In this document: positions 6,317 through 6,749 of the stretch, piece by piece | How the letters are laid out: each line of letters starts with the position of its first letter | Numbering within the stretch: the stretch's first letter is position 1 | Source of the DNA: Nitrososphaerota archaeon | GTDB taxonomy: Archaea > Thermoproteota > Nitrososphaeria_A > Caldarchaeales > Wolframiiraptoraceae | NCBI GenBank assembly: GCA_021157985.1 | Contig: JAGGVM010000083.1 | Location: forward strand, 1 to 6,749 | Length of the DNA: 6,749 nucleotides | Direction: 5' to 3' | The notes under the pieces: generated by a model | Databases searched by the model: none | Told to the model about the DNA's origin: nothing | The model's input: only the letters and a program-made list of their open reading frames with translations | Position numbers and translations under genes: made by a program

Positions 6317-6322
6317 GGAGGT
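6317..6322 (+). promoter_or_regulatory. Shine-Dalgarno that sets the DGC start
   Basis: GGAGGT ending 8 nt before the ATG at 6331, a near-ideal match and spacing. It decides the start over the in-frame ATG at 6265, which would translate through both TATA boxes. It contrasts with the leaderless uS11 and near-leaderless arsR, so both initiation modes occur in this short window. Confidence 0.8.
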
Positions 6323-6330
6323 TTAGGAGA

Positions 6331-6729
6331 ATGGGCACCCGAACCATGAAGTTGTTACCCATATGCCATAAAGAAGCCGACAACCTGAACATCCTATTAG
6401 TTTGCGGTGGTGCTGCGAACGTGGGCTTAATAGGTTATTTAGCGGCGGTTGAGCTGACGAGAGAGGATAAGGCGAGAATGTGCTGCATAACTCCGGTCGG
6501 AGCGAAGATGAGCACCTACATCGATATAGCCCGAAAAGCGAAGAAGCTGATAGTGATAAACGGTTGTCAAAACCAGTGCGCGAAAAGAGTACTCGAACAA
6601 GCGGGGATAGAAGTCAAGCATAACATAATCGTGTCCGAAATAATCAAGAAGCTCCCGACCTTCGACATCACAGAAGAAGACATAGCTAAGGTGAAAAAGA
6701 AGATCGAGGAGGAAATAGCGAAAGAATGA
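6331..6729 (+). CDS. DGC-domain putative zinc/metal-binding protein
   Basis: 132 residues from the ATG behind a strong Shine-Dalgarno. It matches the small DGC family (putative zinc-binding, function not established): ILLVCGGAANVGLIGYLAAVEL (residues 21-42) carries the conserved CxGxxNVG-like start, CCITPVGAKM follows at 51-60, and LIVINGCQNQCAKRVLEQAGI (73-93) is the signature. The signature aspartate is asparagine here (N77-G78-C79). Cysteines are C12, C25, C51, C52, C79 and C83; C25, C52, C79 and C83 are the likeliest ligand or redox set. The C-terminus (114-132) is a charged helix rich in K and E. No signal peptide or membrane segment, so probably cytosolic. It is divergent from a CVC-type arsR and overlaps the next gene by ATGA, suggesting a metal- or thiol-stress operon (inferred). 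Family likely; biochemical role unknown. Confidence 0.82.
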   Translation: MGTRTMKLLPICHKEADNLNILLVCGGAANVGLIGYLAAVELTREDKARMCCITPVGAKMSTYIDIARKAKKLIVINGCQNQCAKRVLEQAGIEVKHNIIVSEIIKKLPTFDITEEDIAKVKKKIEEEIAKE

Positions 6730-6749
6730 AGATTCCGAAAATAAATCTG
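6726..6749 (+). CDS. Start of the next gene in the DGC operon (3' partial)
   Basis: The ATG at 6726-6728 shares ATGA with the TGA of the DGC gene, and eight codons (MKIPKINL) remain open to the window end. The 4-nt overlap is typical of translational coupling. The GAGGAGG-like purines at 6705-6713 lie about 12 nt upstream and could serve as a ribosome binding site. Too short to identify. Confidence 0.6.

Noticed and set aside
6265..6330. 22-residue N-terminal extension of the DGC protein from the ATG at 6265
   Set aside because: It would translate through both TATA boxes and the Shine-Dalgarno; the ATG at 6331 has GGAGGT at ideal spacing, and the family fold begins after it.
1..6749. CRISPR arrays, insertion sequences, tRNA or rRNA genes
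   Set aside because: No regularly spaced direct repeats, terminal inverted repeats with a transposase, cloverleaf-like sequence or rRNA signatures were found on either strand by reading.

Overview
The window looks like a piece of an archaeal chromosome, probably a (hyper)thermophile. The evidence is an archaeal/eukaryotic-type ribosomal protein uS11, a PINA-type PIN/VirB11-like/KH ATPase (an archaeal family), TATA boxes about 25-30 bp ahead of starts with little or no leader, and a secreted protease with CARDB domains and many N-glycosylation sequons. A member of the TACK group is plausible, but the sequence alone does not fix the phylum.

Layout: (i) 1-3523 (+) is most of a very large secreted or surface metallopeptidase. 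Its N-terminus lies outside the window. The order is lamin-tail-like domain, HExxH zinc protease domain, beta-rich domain, three ~75-residue tandem repeats, and three CARDB domains. (ii) 3559-5076 (-) converges on it and encodes a PINA ATPase whose PIN and KH domains both look eroded while the ATPase motor is intact. (iii) 5077-5187 is a short divergent promoter region. (iv) 5188-5670 (+) is uS11, standing apart from its usual ribosomal-protein/RNA polymerase neighbours, with a charged N-terminal extension and an apparently leaderless promoter. (v) 5667-6062 (-) is an ArsR-family repressor with a CVC metal-binding motif, whose stop codon overlaps that of uS11 tail to tail. (vi) 6063-6330 is an AT-rich divergent control region. 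It carries a 24-bp dyad over the arsR core promoter and two identical TATA boxes ahead of the next gene. (vii) 6331-6729 (+) is a small DGC-domain, cysteine-rich putative metal-binding protein with a strong Shine-Dalgarno. (viii) A further gene begins at 6726 through an ATGA overlap and runs off the window.

Two parts show internal logic. The right end reads as a metal/metalloid- or thiol-responsive module: an autoregulated ArsR repressor divergent from a DGC protein and at least one translationally coupled partner. The left end is a large extracellular protease. Its tandem repeats have cysteines that are gained or lost as a pair, which suggests one stapling disulfide per repeat in two of three copies. 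The most novel signals are the 24-bp dyad, the repeat/cysteine pattern, and the doubly degenerate PINA.
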